Positions 6,717 through 14,137 of a stretch of DNA of 19,091 nt are shown here, in pieces. Position 1 is the stretch's first letter. Every line of letters begins with the position of its first letter. The notes under the pieces were generated by a model. That model did not search any database, had not been told where the DNA came from, and saw only the letters and a list, made by a program, of their open reading frames with translations. The stretch covers positions 1 through 19,091 of the forward strand of contig DGSB01000088.1 in NCBI GenBank assembly GCA_002390045.1, read 5' to 3'. A program made the position numbers and the translations under genes. The DNA comes from Fibrobacter sp. UBA4373 (GTDB lineage: Bacteria > Fibrobacterota > Fibrobacteria > Fibrobacterales > Fibrobacteraceae).

Positions 6717-7936
6717 ATCAAGGTTCGCACGACTTGGGGTTTGTAACCTTCTTCGTCGAGCTGCTTTAGAATCTGCTTTTTGTGCTCCGGACCATAAGCT
6801 TCCATTGTAATTTGGAGTTCTACGGCGGACTGGCGGTTAATTGTAAAGAACTGATTGTGTTCCAGCTTGATCACGTTGCCGTTCGCTTTGGCCACAACTT
6901 CGGCAACCTTGGAAAGGGTTCCCGGACGATCCGGCAGGTGCACGGCAACGGTAAAGATTCGATCTCGCAGAATTAATCCCTTCTGCACCACGGAGGACAT
7001 CGTGATCACATCCATGTTCCCGCCCGAAAGAATGGAAACGATTTTCTTTCCTTTGACATTTAAATGCTTGATGGCTGCAACGGAAAGAAGCCCCGAATTT
7101 TCCACGACCATCTTGTGATTTTCCACCATATCGAGGAACGCGAGAACGAGCTCTTCATCTTTGACGGTGATGATGTCGTCAAGGTTCTGGCTCACATACG
7201 GGAAAATCTTGGATCCTGGCGTTTTGACCGCAGTTCCGTCAGCGATGGTGTTTACGCTTGGCAAGGAAACAACCTTGCCCGCCTTGATGGAACTCAGCAT
7301 GCAGGCGGCGCCTTCCGGTTCCACACCGATCACCTTGATGTTCGGGTTCAAAAGCTTGGCAAGAGTCGAAACGCCTGTGGCAAGCCCACCGCCACCGATC
7401 GGGACGAGAATATAATCGACTAATGGCAGCTCCTTGAAGATTTCCATAGCGATCGTACCTTGCCCTGTCGCTACAGCCAGATCGTCAAACGGATGGATGA
7501 ACGTGTAACCGTGTTCTTGGGCAAGTTCCAGAGCTTTTGCGCAGGCGTCATCGTAAACGTCGCCGTGTAAGACGACTTCTGCGCCGTAAGACTTGGTGCG
7601 GTTCACCTTGATGAGCGGAGTTGTCGTTGGCATCACGATGACCGCTTTGGCGCCATAAGCTTTGGCCGCATAGGCGACGCCTTGAGCGTGGTTCCCTGCG
7701 GAAGCGGTAATTAAACCTTTTTCCCTTTCTTCTGGAGAAAGGGTGCTGATTTTGTAATAGGCTCCGCGGAGTTTGTAAGCTCCGGTGAGCTGCATATTTT
7801 CGGGCTTAAAAAAGACTTTGTTTCCGGAGCGGAGCGAGTAAAAGTCGGAATAGATCAACTTGGTCTCTAAAGTGACTTTTTTGACGGCTTCGGACGCTTC
7901 TTCAAAGGCTTCAAGAGTTAACATTTCTGGAGTCAT
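6713..7936 (-). CDS. ilvA: Threonine ammonia-lyase (threonine dehydratase) with C-terminal ACT domain
   Basis: A 407-residue PLP enzyme converting threonine to 2-oxobutanoate and ammonia, the first step towards isoleucine. PLP-binding Lys 55 lies in TGAYKLRGA, the substrate loop SAGNHAQG follows at 79-86, and the phosphate-binding PIGGGGLATG is at 179-188. Residues after about 325 form a single ACT domain (HLPDRPGTLSKVAEVV). This is the short form with one ACT domain rather than the two regulatory repeats of E. coli IlvA. Isoleucine control through the ACT domain is likely but not proven, and a catabolic role is also possible. AAGGGA six bases upstream supports the ATG at 7936. No neighbouring branched-chain genes are seen. 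Confidence 0.93.
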   Translation of the reverse strand: MTPEMLTLEAFEEASEAVKKVTLETKLIYSDFYSLRSGNKVFFKPENMQLTGAYKLRGAYYKISTLSPEEREKGLITASAGNHAQGVAYAAKAYGAKAVIVMPTTTPLIKVNRTKSYGAEVVLHGDVYDDACAKALELAQEHGYTFIHPFDDLAVATGQGTIAMEIFKELPLVDYILVPIGGGGLATGVSTLAKLLNPNIKVIGVEPEGAACMLSSIKAGKVVSLPSVNTIADGTAVKTPGSKIFPYVSQNLDDIITVKDEELVLAFLDMVENHKMVVENSGLLSVAAIKHLNVKGKKIVSILSGGNMDVITMSSVVQKGLILRDRIFTVAVHLPDRPGTLSKVAEVVAKANGNVIKLEHNQFFTINRQSAVELQITMEAYGPEHKKQILKQLDEEGYKPQVVRTLI

Positions 7937-7959
7937 AACGTTCCCTTTTTTCTTTTTTC

Positions 7960-7988
7960 AATGTAATTATAGCCCAAAGAAATGTCAA
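7960..7988 (-). promoter_or_regulatory. Predicted ilvA promoter
   Basis: On the minus strand a perfect TTGACA (7988-7983) is followed after exactly 17 bp by TACATT (7965-7960). A perfect TATAAT (7971-7966) also lies in the spacer, but only 11 bp from TTGACA, too close to pair with it. Transcription would start near 7953 and give a leader of less than 20 nt. Confidence 0.6.
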
Positions 7989-8035
7989 GTAAGCTTGTAG
8001 GAGTTAGATAAGGTGAAATTTTGAATATAAAAAAG

Positions 8036-8119
8036 ATGAAAGCGGGTGTTGGAAACCTTAAAAGAAGAGGAACGTTTATCGTGAAAAGAAAAAAAGCTAT
8101 CTTGCGTGGCGATGAGTAA
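8036..8119 (+). other. Possible 27-codon basic leader ORF overlapping the flippase start
   Basis: ATG at 8036 opens a 27-codon frame (beginning MKAGVGNLKRRGTFIVKRKK) that closes with TAA at 8117-8119. It overlaps the flippase ATG at 8112 by 8 nt. It contains nine Lys/Arg residues and no clear ribosome-binding site. The arrangement would suit translational coupling, but a frame this short can occur by chance. The rest of the interval 7989-8111 holds only a TATAAA at 8026-8031 as a possible -10 for the plus strand. Confidence 0.2.
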
Positions 8120-9545
8120 TTTAGAAGACGATAGCAAGTTTCTTAAAAAGAGTGTCATCATCAATATTGTCGGGACGATTCTCAAAATTTGCGGCCCGCT
8201 TTTGACGTTTGTGATGGCGCGAATTTTTGGCGCTGCGGAATTTGGTGTTTTTGTTTCGACGCAAACGCTTCTGTTGACGATTTCCCGTTCGTCTACTTTG
8301 GGACTGGATAAAGGCCTTTATTGGTACCTTCCGCAGAATCGCTTAAAAGGGCGTGCGCCATACGAAGGCGTGATGGAATCTTTTTGGCTCACGGCTGTCG
8401 TTGCGCTTTGCTGTACGGGCGTTATTTTTGCAGGCTCTTTTTTGGATTATTTTTCCAAAGAGCTTCCGTGGTATGCGATGTCGCTCCTGTTTTATGCGGT
8501 GTCCTATATTTTTAGCAATACATCGGAAGGAAACCGCAAACCGCAAAATGCGGTATTTATCAATTCGTTCTTTGTGGCGGTTCTCTCTCCGGCGTCTTCG
8601 ATTGCCATGCATTATTTGGGAATTCCGCACGCACTTCCGCTTGGACTTTTGGTCGGTCAAATTTGCGGATTTTTGCTGCATTATATGCTCGTTCGCAGGC
8701 AGTTCCCAGAGATGCCGCTTTTGCCGTCGAATCGCATTTCCAAGTCGCTTCTCGTTTATTCGTTACCGCTCGGCTTTAATGAGTTTGTCGCTTCGTTCCT
8801 CATCCGTTCGGGGCTTTGGATGGTGATGCTTTTCCTTGGACCGGAAAAAGCGGGAGCGTACGGTATCATGGTTACCGTATCGAATGCGTTGCAGACAATC
8901 CGTGTTGGATTTACTCCGATTTTGACGCCTGTGGTTGCCGGAATGGATAAGGACCGTTTGCGCACGGATTTGAAGCCGGTCTATTCTTATTGCGTTTCGA
9001 TGGTCACCTTTATTCAGTTGTTGATCGGATTCTTTATAATCCTCTTCCCGGATGAAATTTTAAGCATTGCCGGTAAGGATTTTATTGTGCAGCCGGAAAC
9101 GCTCGGCATTTTGCTTTTGGTGCATTTGCTGGCTGGTTTCTGGGGAATGTCGATTGTGATCATGAACGGTCTTGGAAAAAGCCTGTACACCCTCAAGATG
9201 AATATTTTTTCGCTAGGAATCGCTCTCGGGTCGGGATATTTTCTGGTGCCGGCTTATGGACTTGTGGGGGCGGCGCTTTCGATGCTCAGCTATAATGTTG
9301 TTTCGATGATCTGGAATAACGTTTACTTGGCAAAAATGGGACTTTGGCCTTATTCGAGCAAGCTCATTAACCGCTTCGCTTGGATCTGCGTGCTGATTGC
9401 GTGCTACGTTGTGTTGAACGTGGGAAATTTTGAATTGAGTCTTTGGCAAAAAGTGGTTGCCTATCTGGTCTCACTTTTGGCCCTTGGACTCCAGTGGCTT
9501 TACGACAAAAAGACGGCGAAGCCTAATCCTTCCACCAAGCGTTAA
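8112..9545 (+). CDS. Polysaccharide flippase (Wzx/MOP superfamily)
   Basis: A 477-residue polytopic membrane protein with about 12-14 hydrophobic segments spread along its whole length. It begins with a short polar tail and then VIINIVGTILKICGPLLTFVMARIFGAAEFGVF, the pattern of O-antigen/oligosaccharide flippases (Wzx, RfbX) of the MOP/MATE superfamily. These move lipid-linked sugar units to the outer face of the inner membrane. A second repeat-like half starts near residue 215 (LLVYSLPLGFNEFVASFLIRSG). An in-frame GTG at 8106 would add two residues; neither start has a strong ribosome site. It is the first gene of the glycan locus and is convergent with the LicD gene, overlapping it by 23 nt. 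The glycan substrate is presumably the one built by the neighbouring transferases. Confidence 0.88.
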   Translation: MSNLEDDSKFLKKSVIINIVGTILKICGPLLTFVMARIFGAAEFGVFVSTQTLLLTISRSSTLGLDKGLYWYLPQNRLKGRAPYEGVMESFWLTAVVALCCTGVIFAGSFLDYFSKELPWYAMSLLFYAVSYIFSNTSEGNRKPQNAVFINSFFVAVLSPASSIAMHYLGIPHALPLGLLVGQICGFLLHYMLVRRQFPEMPLLPSNRISKSLLVYSLPLGFNEFVASFLIRSGLWMVMLFLGPEKAGAYGIMVTVSNALQTIRVGFTPILTPVVAGMDKDRLRTDLKPVYSYCVSMVTFIQLLIGFFIILFPDEILSIAGKDFIVQPETLGILLLVHLLAGFWGMSIVIMNGLGKSLYTLKMNIFSLGIALGSGYFLVPAYGLVGAALSMLSYNVVSMIWNNVYLAKMGLWPYSSKLINRFAWICVLIACYVVLNVGNFELSLWQKVVAYLVSLLALGLQWLYDKKTAKPNPSTKR

Positions 9546-10332
9546 AATCGTGCGTGATCCGCTTTTCTTCGGACGGAAGCTTCATATAGTCTCCGTATAG
9601 CTGCGTCAGGTAAGCGTCATAGTTTTGGAAGCTTGTATACGTCCGATTTTCAAACGGATATTCCGCTTGCGGTAAAAGCTTGTCTTTTTCAAAAATCGCA
9701 TCAAAATTGTGACCCGAAAAAAGAATGGCGACAAGCTTGGAGTCGTGGACTTTATAACGGTGGAAGACCCATTCCACAAAACGGCAAATGCGTTTTTTCC
9801 CGATGATTACGGAAAGGGCGTAAAAGAAGCGCTTGTAAAAAAGAGTCCACTTGCTGAGCGTCTTGGACGAAAAATCGGTGCTCATGGCGAGTCCGACAAC
9901 GCGCAAAAAACTGCAAAAGAAAATAAAAGCCTTTGCCTTGAACATGGAAGACGGTAAACCGTCAATCGGGAAGACGTCCACCCAGATTCCTTGGTAACCT
10001 TGATGACGGTCGCTCTTGATTTCGGTGCGGTTGTCGATAGCCTTGGAGAACGGGTAGTAGTAATCGGGAGCGGTGTCGTCGATGACGGTGAGCCATGACG
10101 GCTTATGGGAATTCTTGTCCTTTAAAATGCTCAGGAGCTTGTCGTAATCTTCACGGACCATGGCGATGTCGACGTCGTCATCCCAAGGAATGTAACCCTT
10201 GTGACGCACCGACCCGATTAAGGAACCGTAAGCCAGGTAATATTTGAGATTGTTTTCTTTGCAGATTTGAGCGATGTTGTCCAAAATGGACATCTGGATT
10301 TCGCGAATTTCTTGCGTCTCGATTTTTCTCAT
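9523..10332 (-). CDS. LicD-family phosphotransferase
   Basis: A 269-residue LicD/fukutin-type protein of the nucleotidyltransferase fold. The signature is AYGSLIGSVRHKGYIPWDDDVDIAM (residues 34-58), with the metal-binding Asp cluster at 51-55. LicD proteins transfer phosphocholine, or in relatives polyol-phosphate or similar groups, from a CDP-activated donor to a cell-surface glycan. The ATG at 10332 overlaps the stop of the cytidylyltransferase gene (ATGA), so the enzyme that probably makes the CDP donor and the enzyme that uses it are translationally coupled. The frame stays open to an ATG at 10425, but that extension is an out-of-frame read of the upstream gene. The transferred group is unknown, since no choline kinase or choline transporter is in the window. 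Confidence 0.88.
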   Translation of the reverse strand: MRKIETQEIREIQMSILDNIAQICKENNLKYYLAYGSLIGSVRHKGYIPWDDDVDIAMVREDYDKLLSILKDKNSHKPSWLTVIDDTAPDYYYPFSKAIDNRTEIKSDRHQGYQGIWVDVFPIDGLPSSMFKAKAFIFFCSFLRVVGLAMSTDFSSKTLSKWTLFYKRFFYALSVIIGKKRICRFVEWVFHRYKVHDSKLVAILFSGHNFDAIFEKDKLLPQAEYPFENRTYTSFQNYDAYLTQLYGDYMKLPSEEKRITHDFNAWWKD

Positions 10333-10736
10333 GGCTTTTTGCTCAGAATTTCTTTGATCAGGGATGTAGAAATGCCTTCTGTGCGCGGAAGAATGACGAC
10401 TTCTTTCTGGTGAGCCGCGCACCATTTTTCGGCAGCTTGGAAACTGGAATTTGTCTGGTCTGGTCCTCGGGCAAAGACGTCAAAGTCGACTTCCTGGACG
10501 ATGCTTTCTGCATTCTTGTACACCACCACCTCATCTACATAGCGAATGGAAGCGACCATGTAGCAGCGCTGTTCCGTATTGTAGGTGAGCTTTGTTCCCG
10601 GCTTGAATTTGACGACATTCTCGTCGTCTTGGACGGCAACAATTAGATGGTCGCCGAGAGCCTTGGCTTTGCGGAACAGTTCCATGTGCCCAAAGTGCAA
10701 AAGGTCAAAGACCCCGACGGTAAGAATTCTTTTCAT
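10329..10736 (-). CDS. TagD-type cytidylyltransferase (glycerol-3-phosphate cytidylyltransferase-like)
   Basis: A 135-residue single-domain nucleotidyltransferase. Key motifs are GVFDLLHFGHMEL, with the H-x-G-H CTP-binding motif at 14-17, RYVDEVV at 65-71, and PRTEGISTSLIKEI at 117-130 (the R-x-x-x-I-S-T-S motif). These match TagD/TarD, which condense CTP and glycerol-3-phosphate to CDP-glycerol, and relatives acting on ethanolamine-, choline- or sugar-phosphates. Family length is 125-135, so the gene is intact. GAGG six to seven bases upstream supports the start. It sits between a Stealth gene and a LicD gene, so it probably supplies the CDP-linked donor. Which alcohol phosphate is activated cannot be decided from the sequence alone. 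Confidence 0.88.
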   Translation of the reverse strand: MKRILTVGVFDLLHFGHMELFRKAKALGDHLIVAVQDDENVVKFKPGTKLTYNTEQRCYMVASIRYVDEVVVYKNAESIVQEVDFDVFARGPDQTNSSFQAAEKWCAAHQKEVVILPRTEGISTSLIKEILSKKP

Positions 10737-10756
10737 ACAAACCTCAAATCTATCTT

Positions 10757-10763
10757 AAATATA
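10757..10763 (-). promoter_or_regulatory. TATATTT -10-like element upstream of the cytidylyltransferase gene
   Basis: On the minus strand TATATTT lies about 20 nt before the ATG at 10736. No matching -35 box is visible (TCGGAG at 17 bp). It is noted because the same heptamer precedes two other genes in the window. The gene may instead be read through from the Stealth gene. Confidence 0.25.
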
Positions 10764-10793
10764 GAACCGGAACGAATCGTCTCCGATTTTTAA

Positions 10794-10829
10794 AAGACGA
10801 AATGATGAATTTCAGGCTTGAAATGTCTT
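10794..10829 (-). terminator. Possible weak terminator after the Stealth gene
   Basis: An inner stem ATTTCA/TGAAAT with a 4-nt loop (10809-10824) is nested in an outer AAGAC/GTCTT stem (10794-10798 with 10825-10829) that has a 10-nt one-sided bulge. On the minus strand the structure ends GTCTTTTAAAAA. It lies 11 nt past the Stealth stop codon. The AT-rich stem and large bulge make termination uncertain. Confidence 0.3.
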
Positions 10830-10840
10830 AAAAAGGGGAT

Positions 10841-11830
10841 TTAGAGCTCGAAGCTGGACTTTTCGGGGAAGATCTTTTCAAAGGCGTCTTGCACAGCCTT
10901 CTTTTCGGCATCAAAATCGATTTGATTTTCAAATTCGTTGATGCAGATCATTTTGTAGGACTGCTTGAGGATCGCTTCGCTTATCGGAAGGTTTTTGCGA
11001 TGGTCGTTATAAACGTTGAATTTTTTCCCAAGAACCGGTGCTGGCGAGAATTTTCCAGTGGCAAATTGCCAATAGCGGCAGAGCAAATGGCTGCAATCTT
11101 CCCGAGAACGGAAACGGGCCGCGCTTGTTCTAGAAAGCAATTCCGGCTCGGCTTCCCAAACTTCTTTAAAGGATTTCTTTAAATAAGGGACGGGCAAATG
11201 CGGGTAGACGAATCGGGCAAAGCCGTTCCAGAAAGAAAAGAGGAAATTGGCAAAGTTTTGCCCTCCGTAAATGGGATTGTACCATTTGGAAAAATGCTCC
11301 TTCATGACTTTTTTCAGCTTGAAATGCCTGTTGATGGCAATCATGTTGTTGAAGTCGATGTAGCTGAAAAGGCCTAAAGGAACAAAGCTGTTGAGAATAG
11401 CTTGGTCGCAGGGAAGACCGTCCTTAAAAAAATCCGCTTCACTTACTTTGTTTGTGATAAACATGTCGTCGCAAAAGAGAACGAATTGTTCCGAAAGATC
11501 GGGGAGTCGGTGAATGTTGACTTCGACAGCGTTAGAATTGAAGACGGGAATGTTTTTAGGATCGAGAAAGTCATTTTGGTTAACGCATTTCAATTTGGGA
11601 TGGCTTTGGTTGAGCCAAGAAGGAAAATGCCCGGGCGTCACAAAATGGATTTGACGAACCCAAGGGGCATACTTTTCGACACCGCGAAACCAGTATTGTA
11701 AATTGTCCCAACTGCGATAGCGCATTGCGGAGGCATCCGCATCGTGACCGGGCAAGTATTTTGATTTTTCCCGCTGCCAAGCGATGTCGCTGCCGTCAAC
11801 CCAAAGGATTACAAAATCAATTTCGTTCAT
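10841..11830 (-). CDS. Stealth-family glycan phosphotransferase
   Basis: A 329-residue Stealth protein. Conserved region 1 is IDFVILWVDGSDIAWQ (4-19). Region 2 spans YRSWDNLQYWFRGVEKYAPW and the following IHFVTPGHFPSWLN (38-74), then FNSNAVEVNIHRLPDLSE and FCDDMFI (about 97-125). A region-4-like MICINEF sits near the end. Characterised members transfer sugar-1-phosphate from a nucleotide sugar to a glycan acceptor, forming phosphodiester-linked capsules, as in Neisseria capsule polymerases and GlcNAc-1-phosphotransferase. The ATG at 11830 is well placed for region 1, although no clear ribosome-binding site precedes it. It leads the minus-strand glycan unit and is divergent from the GT8-like gene. 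Confidence 0.9.
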   Translation of the reverse strand: MNEIDFVILWVDGSDIAWQREKSKYLPGHDADASAMRYRSWDNLQYWFRGVEKYAPWVRQIHFVTPGHFPSWLNQSHPKLKCVNQNDFLDPKNIPVFNSNAVEVNIHRLPDLSEQFVLFCDDMFITNKVSEADFFKDGLPCDQAILNSFVPLGLFSYIDFNNMIAINRHFKLKKVMKEHFSKWYNPIYGGQNFANFLFSFWNGFARFVYPHLPVPYLKKSFKEVWEAEPELLSRTSAARFRSREDCSHLLCRYWQFATGKFSPAPVLGKKFNVYNDHRKNLPISEAILKQSYKMICINEFENQIDFDAEKKAVQDAFEKIFPEKSSFEL

Positions 11831-11899
11831 GAAAATGAATGTATAAAACGCCTTATTTGACCTATGCTTCTCTTTATCGTGAAAAAGATTATTTTTTCC

Positions 11900-11927
11900 T
11901 TGTTTTTCTCGCTTCTCTTTTTAAAAT
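11900..11927 (+). promoter_or_regulatory. Candidate promoter for the GT8-GT4-LtaS-like unit
   Basis: TTGTTT (11900-11905), a 16-bp spacer, and TAAAAT (11922-11927) would start transcription near 11934, about 35 nt before the ATG at 11969. The match is modest and the region is AT-rich, so chance is possible. The whole divergent gap 11831-11968 is T-rich on the plus strand and holds nothing else I can identify. Confidence 0.3.
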
Positions 11928-11968
11928 TTCAAAGCGAAACAAAAAATCTCTTTTTTATCTTTAGGCGT

Positions 11969-12982
11969 ATGGTAAAGTATCTCTTTGTACTCACGAGTAA
12001 TCCAAAAGATTTCTTTTGCGAACAGACCTTAGTGGCGATCGCATCTTTGCGCGATCATAATCCGGGCGCCTTTGTGACGCTGTTGACGGATGACAAGACG
12101 GCGGAAACTCTCACCGGTCCGCGTGCAGTCATCAAGGAAGCGGTCGATGAGCTCAAGGTCTTGACCTTGGACGAAAAGTTCACCCCGATGCTTCGCTCCC
12201 GCTATTTGAAAACGGTGATGCGCAATGTTGTAGATGGTGATTTTCTTTACATGGATTCGGACATTGCGGTCGTGGGGGATCTTTCGATTCCGAAAGAATG
12301 GGACGGAGGCATCTACGCGGTGCTGGACTTTCACACGAACCTTTCGAAAGCGATCAATCGCAAGAAGGTTTTGAACAATGCGAAGATGATGGGTTTTTCG
12401 CCGATCTTGAATGACGAAATCTTTAATGGTGGCGTGATGTTTGCCGCAGACACTCTCGAAGCTCGCAAGTTCTTTGAAACGTGGCATGAACTTTGGCTTT
12501 ACTGCGTCTCAAAAAATTTCCCGTACGATATGGCGAGTCTGGCTGAAACGAACTTCAAGTTCGGCTATGTCACGCAGAAAATGCCGGGTGGTTGGAACTG
12601 CCAGCTCGCTTACGGAAACCGTTTTTTGCCGACGGCAAAGGTTTTGCACTTCTTCGGTTCCCGCATTGTGGATACGCGCGGTCACAAAGTCCCGGAAAGC
12701 ATGAACCTGTTCCTTCCGAAAATTTTGCGCAAGGATTTCTACACGAACTTGAAAAACCTTCCGGTGACGGTCAATGCCGACAAGAGCATTTCGATCAATG
12801 CTTATTATGACGATGTAATTTTGCATGCAAAGGAAGCGTTTGAGTACCAGACGAAAAAGGTCGGTGCTGCAGGTGCATACATCATTCGCAGTTACGCCTT
12901 TGCAAAATCTCTCGCCTGGCTGTACAAGAAGATGCCGATTCTCGTGAAGCCTTTGGCTTTGCTCGGAAAGATTCTCGGGTAG
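11969..12982 (+). CDS. GT-A-fold glycosyltransferase, GT8-like
   Basis: A 337-residue putative glycosyltransferase. The N terminus, MVKYLFVLTSNPKDFFCEQTLVAIASL, matches the start of a nucleotide-sugar-binding domain. DSD at 96-98 in LYMDSDIAVVGDL is the metal-binding D-x-D motif. EIFNGGVMFAADT and VLHFFGSR, further on, resemble the acceptor-side and C-terminal His motifs of family GT8 enzymes. The frame is open back to an ATG at 11864, but that adds 35 residues of hydrophobic, low-complexity sequence from the T-rich intergenic region, so ATG 11969 is preferred. It is the first of three genes (3-nt gap, then an ATGA overlap) that look like one transcript. Donor and acceptor sugars are unknown. 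Confidence 0.78.
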   Translation: MVKYLFVLTSNPKDFFCEQTLVAIASLRDHNPGAFVTLLTDDKTAETLTGPRAVIKEAVDELKVLTLDEKFTPMLRSRYLKTVMRNVVDGDFLYMDSDIAVVGDLSIPKEWDGGIYAVLDFHTNLSKAINRKKVLNNAKMMGFSPILNDEIFNGGVMFAADTLEARKFFETWHELWLYCVSKNFPYDMASLAETNFKFGYVTQKMPGGWNCQLAYGNRFLPTAKVLHFFGSRIVDTRGHKVPESMNLFLPKILRKDFYTNLKNLPVTVNADKSISINAYYDDVILHAKEAFEYQTKKVGAAGAYIIRSYAFAKSLAWLYKKMPILVKPLALLGKILG

Positions 12983-12985
12983 CTT

Positions 12986-14137
12986 ATGAAGTTGCTTTTT
13001 AACCTGGTCGCGGTGCAGCCGATTCACAGTGCCAAATTTCACGGTGGCGGAAGCTATGGTGAAGTAATCTTTTGGGCGCTTGTCCGTCGCGGAGCCGAGT
13101 TCTCTTGCGCTTACGACAGCCAAAAATATCTAGACCCGAAGATTGTCCAAGCTTGTGAAGAAAACGGAATTCCGTTGCACGACATTCAAAAGCATACTCC
13201 TCAGCAAATCATCGACGAAAATCAGATCGATACGTTCTACACGCCTCTGTATTCGCTCGAAGCCAAATGGCAAATCCAGGTAAAACGCTTTGTGTTTACT
13301 TGGCACGGCGTGCGCGCCTTGGAAATGCCGTACAGCACGCTCGGAATTTCTTTTGCCAAAAAGTTCGGGCAAAAGATGGAAGCGCTCGTGCGTTACCGCG
13401 AAAGCTGGAAAAAGTATTTCTACAAACCGAAGTACGCTGCACTCGCGGCAAGGATTGCGAAGGGCGAAGTCCAGACGATGACCGTGAGCGAACACAGCCG
13501 AGCATCGATAAAGGCTTTTTTCCCGGAACTCTTGAACAAAGAAATCCCGGTGTTTTACAGCCCGATGACGGAAGTCGAAGGCAAGGGAAGATTACCCGAC
13601 GGCGTTTTGCCGAAGAAGTTCTTTTTGCTCACCAGTGGCGCTCGTTGGGAAAAGAACAATCTGCGGGCGGCCAAAGCCTTTGACGATTTAATATCGATCC
13701 AGCCGAATTTGGACATGAAGCTTGTCATTACGGGTGCGACGAATCCGAAGGTTTATTTGGATAACGTGAAAAATCGGGATCGCTTTGTCCTTTTGAATTA
13801 CGTGGAAACGGAAGAACTGGAACTGTTGCACCAGAATGCCTATGCTTTTGTGTTCCCGTCGTTGAATGAAGGTTTTGGATATCCGCCGATGCAGTCGATG
13901 CGCTACGGTGTTCCTGTGGCGGCGAGCGGCACGACTTCGATTCCGGAAATTTGCGGAGATGCTGCGATTTTCTTTGACCCGTATTCGGTAAGCGAAATAG
14001 AAAATCGCATGATTCAGCTGTTAGATCCTGAAATTTACAAGAAGTATTCGGACCGGGGGCTTGCTCGCTATGCGGAAGTGCACCGTCGCCAGAATGAAGA
14101 CTTAGAAAAAGCTGTGGATTTTATTTTGAACGTATGA
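12986..14137 (+). CDS. GT-B-fold glycosyltransferase, GT4-like
   Basis: A 383-residue retaining-type glycosyltransferase. The N-terminal domain has the glycine-rich acceptor loop FHGGGSYGEVI (18-28). The C-terminal donor domain starts near 210 (FFLLTSGARWEKNN, with Arg 220 and Lys 223 where GT4 enzymes hold the donor phosphates). It carries the hallmark FPSLNEGFGYPPMQSMRYG (290-308, with Glu 295) followed by GTTSIPEICGDAAIFFDP. It is cytoplasmic or peripheral to the inner membrane. It starts three bases after the upstream gene and overlaps the next gene by ATGA. It probably adds one sugar of the repeat unit exported by the locus; the sugar is unknown. Confidence 0.87.
   Translation: MKLLFNLVAVQPIHSAKFHGGGSYGEVIFWALVRRGAEFSCAYDSQKYLDPKIVQACEENGIPLHDIQKHTPQQIIDENQIDTFYTPLYSLEAKWQIQVKRFVFTWHGVRALEMPYSTLGISFAKKFGQKMEALVRYRESWKKYFYKPKYAALAARIAKGEVQTMTVSEHSRASIKAFFPELLNKEIPVFYSPMTEVEGKGRLPDGVLPKKFFLLTSGARWEKNNLRAAKAFDDLISIQPNLDMKLVITGATNPKVYLDNVKNRDRFVLLNYVETEELELLHQNAYAFVFPSLNEGFGYPPMQSMRYGVPVAASGTTSIPEICGDAAIFFDPYSVSEIENRMIQLLDPEIYKKYSDRGLARYAEVHRRQNEDLEKAVDFILNV

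Noticed and set aside
10333..10425. 31-residue extension of the LicD protein
   Set aside because: It overlaps the cytidylyltransferase gene in another frame, has Arg/Ser/His-rich composition, and the ATGA junction gives a better start.
11864..11968. 35-residue hydrophobic N-terminal extension of the GT8-like protein, resembling a membrane anchor
   Set aside because: The sequence is Phe/Leu-rich because the intergenic DNA is T-rich, and the normal enzyme start MVKYLFVLTS begins at 11969. A real anchor cannot be fully excluded.
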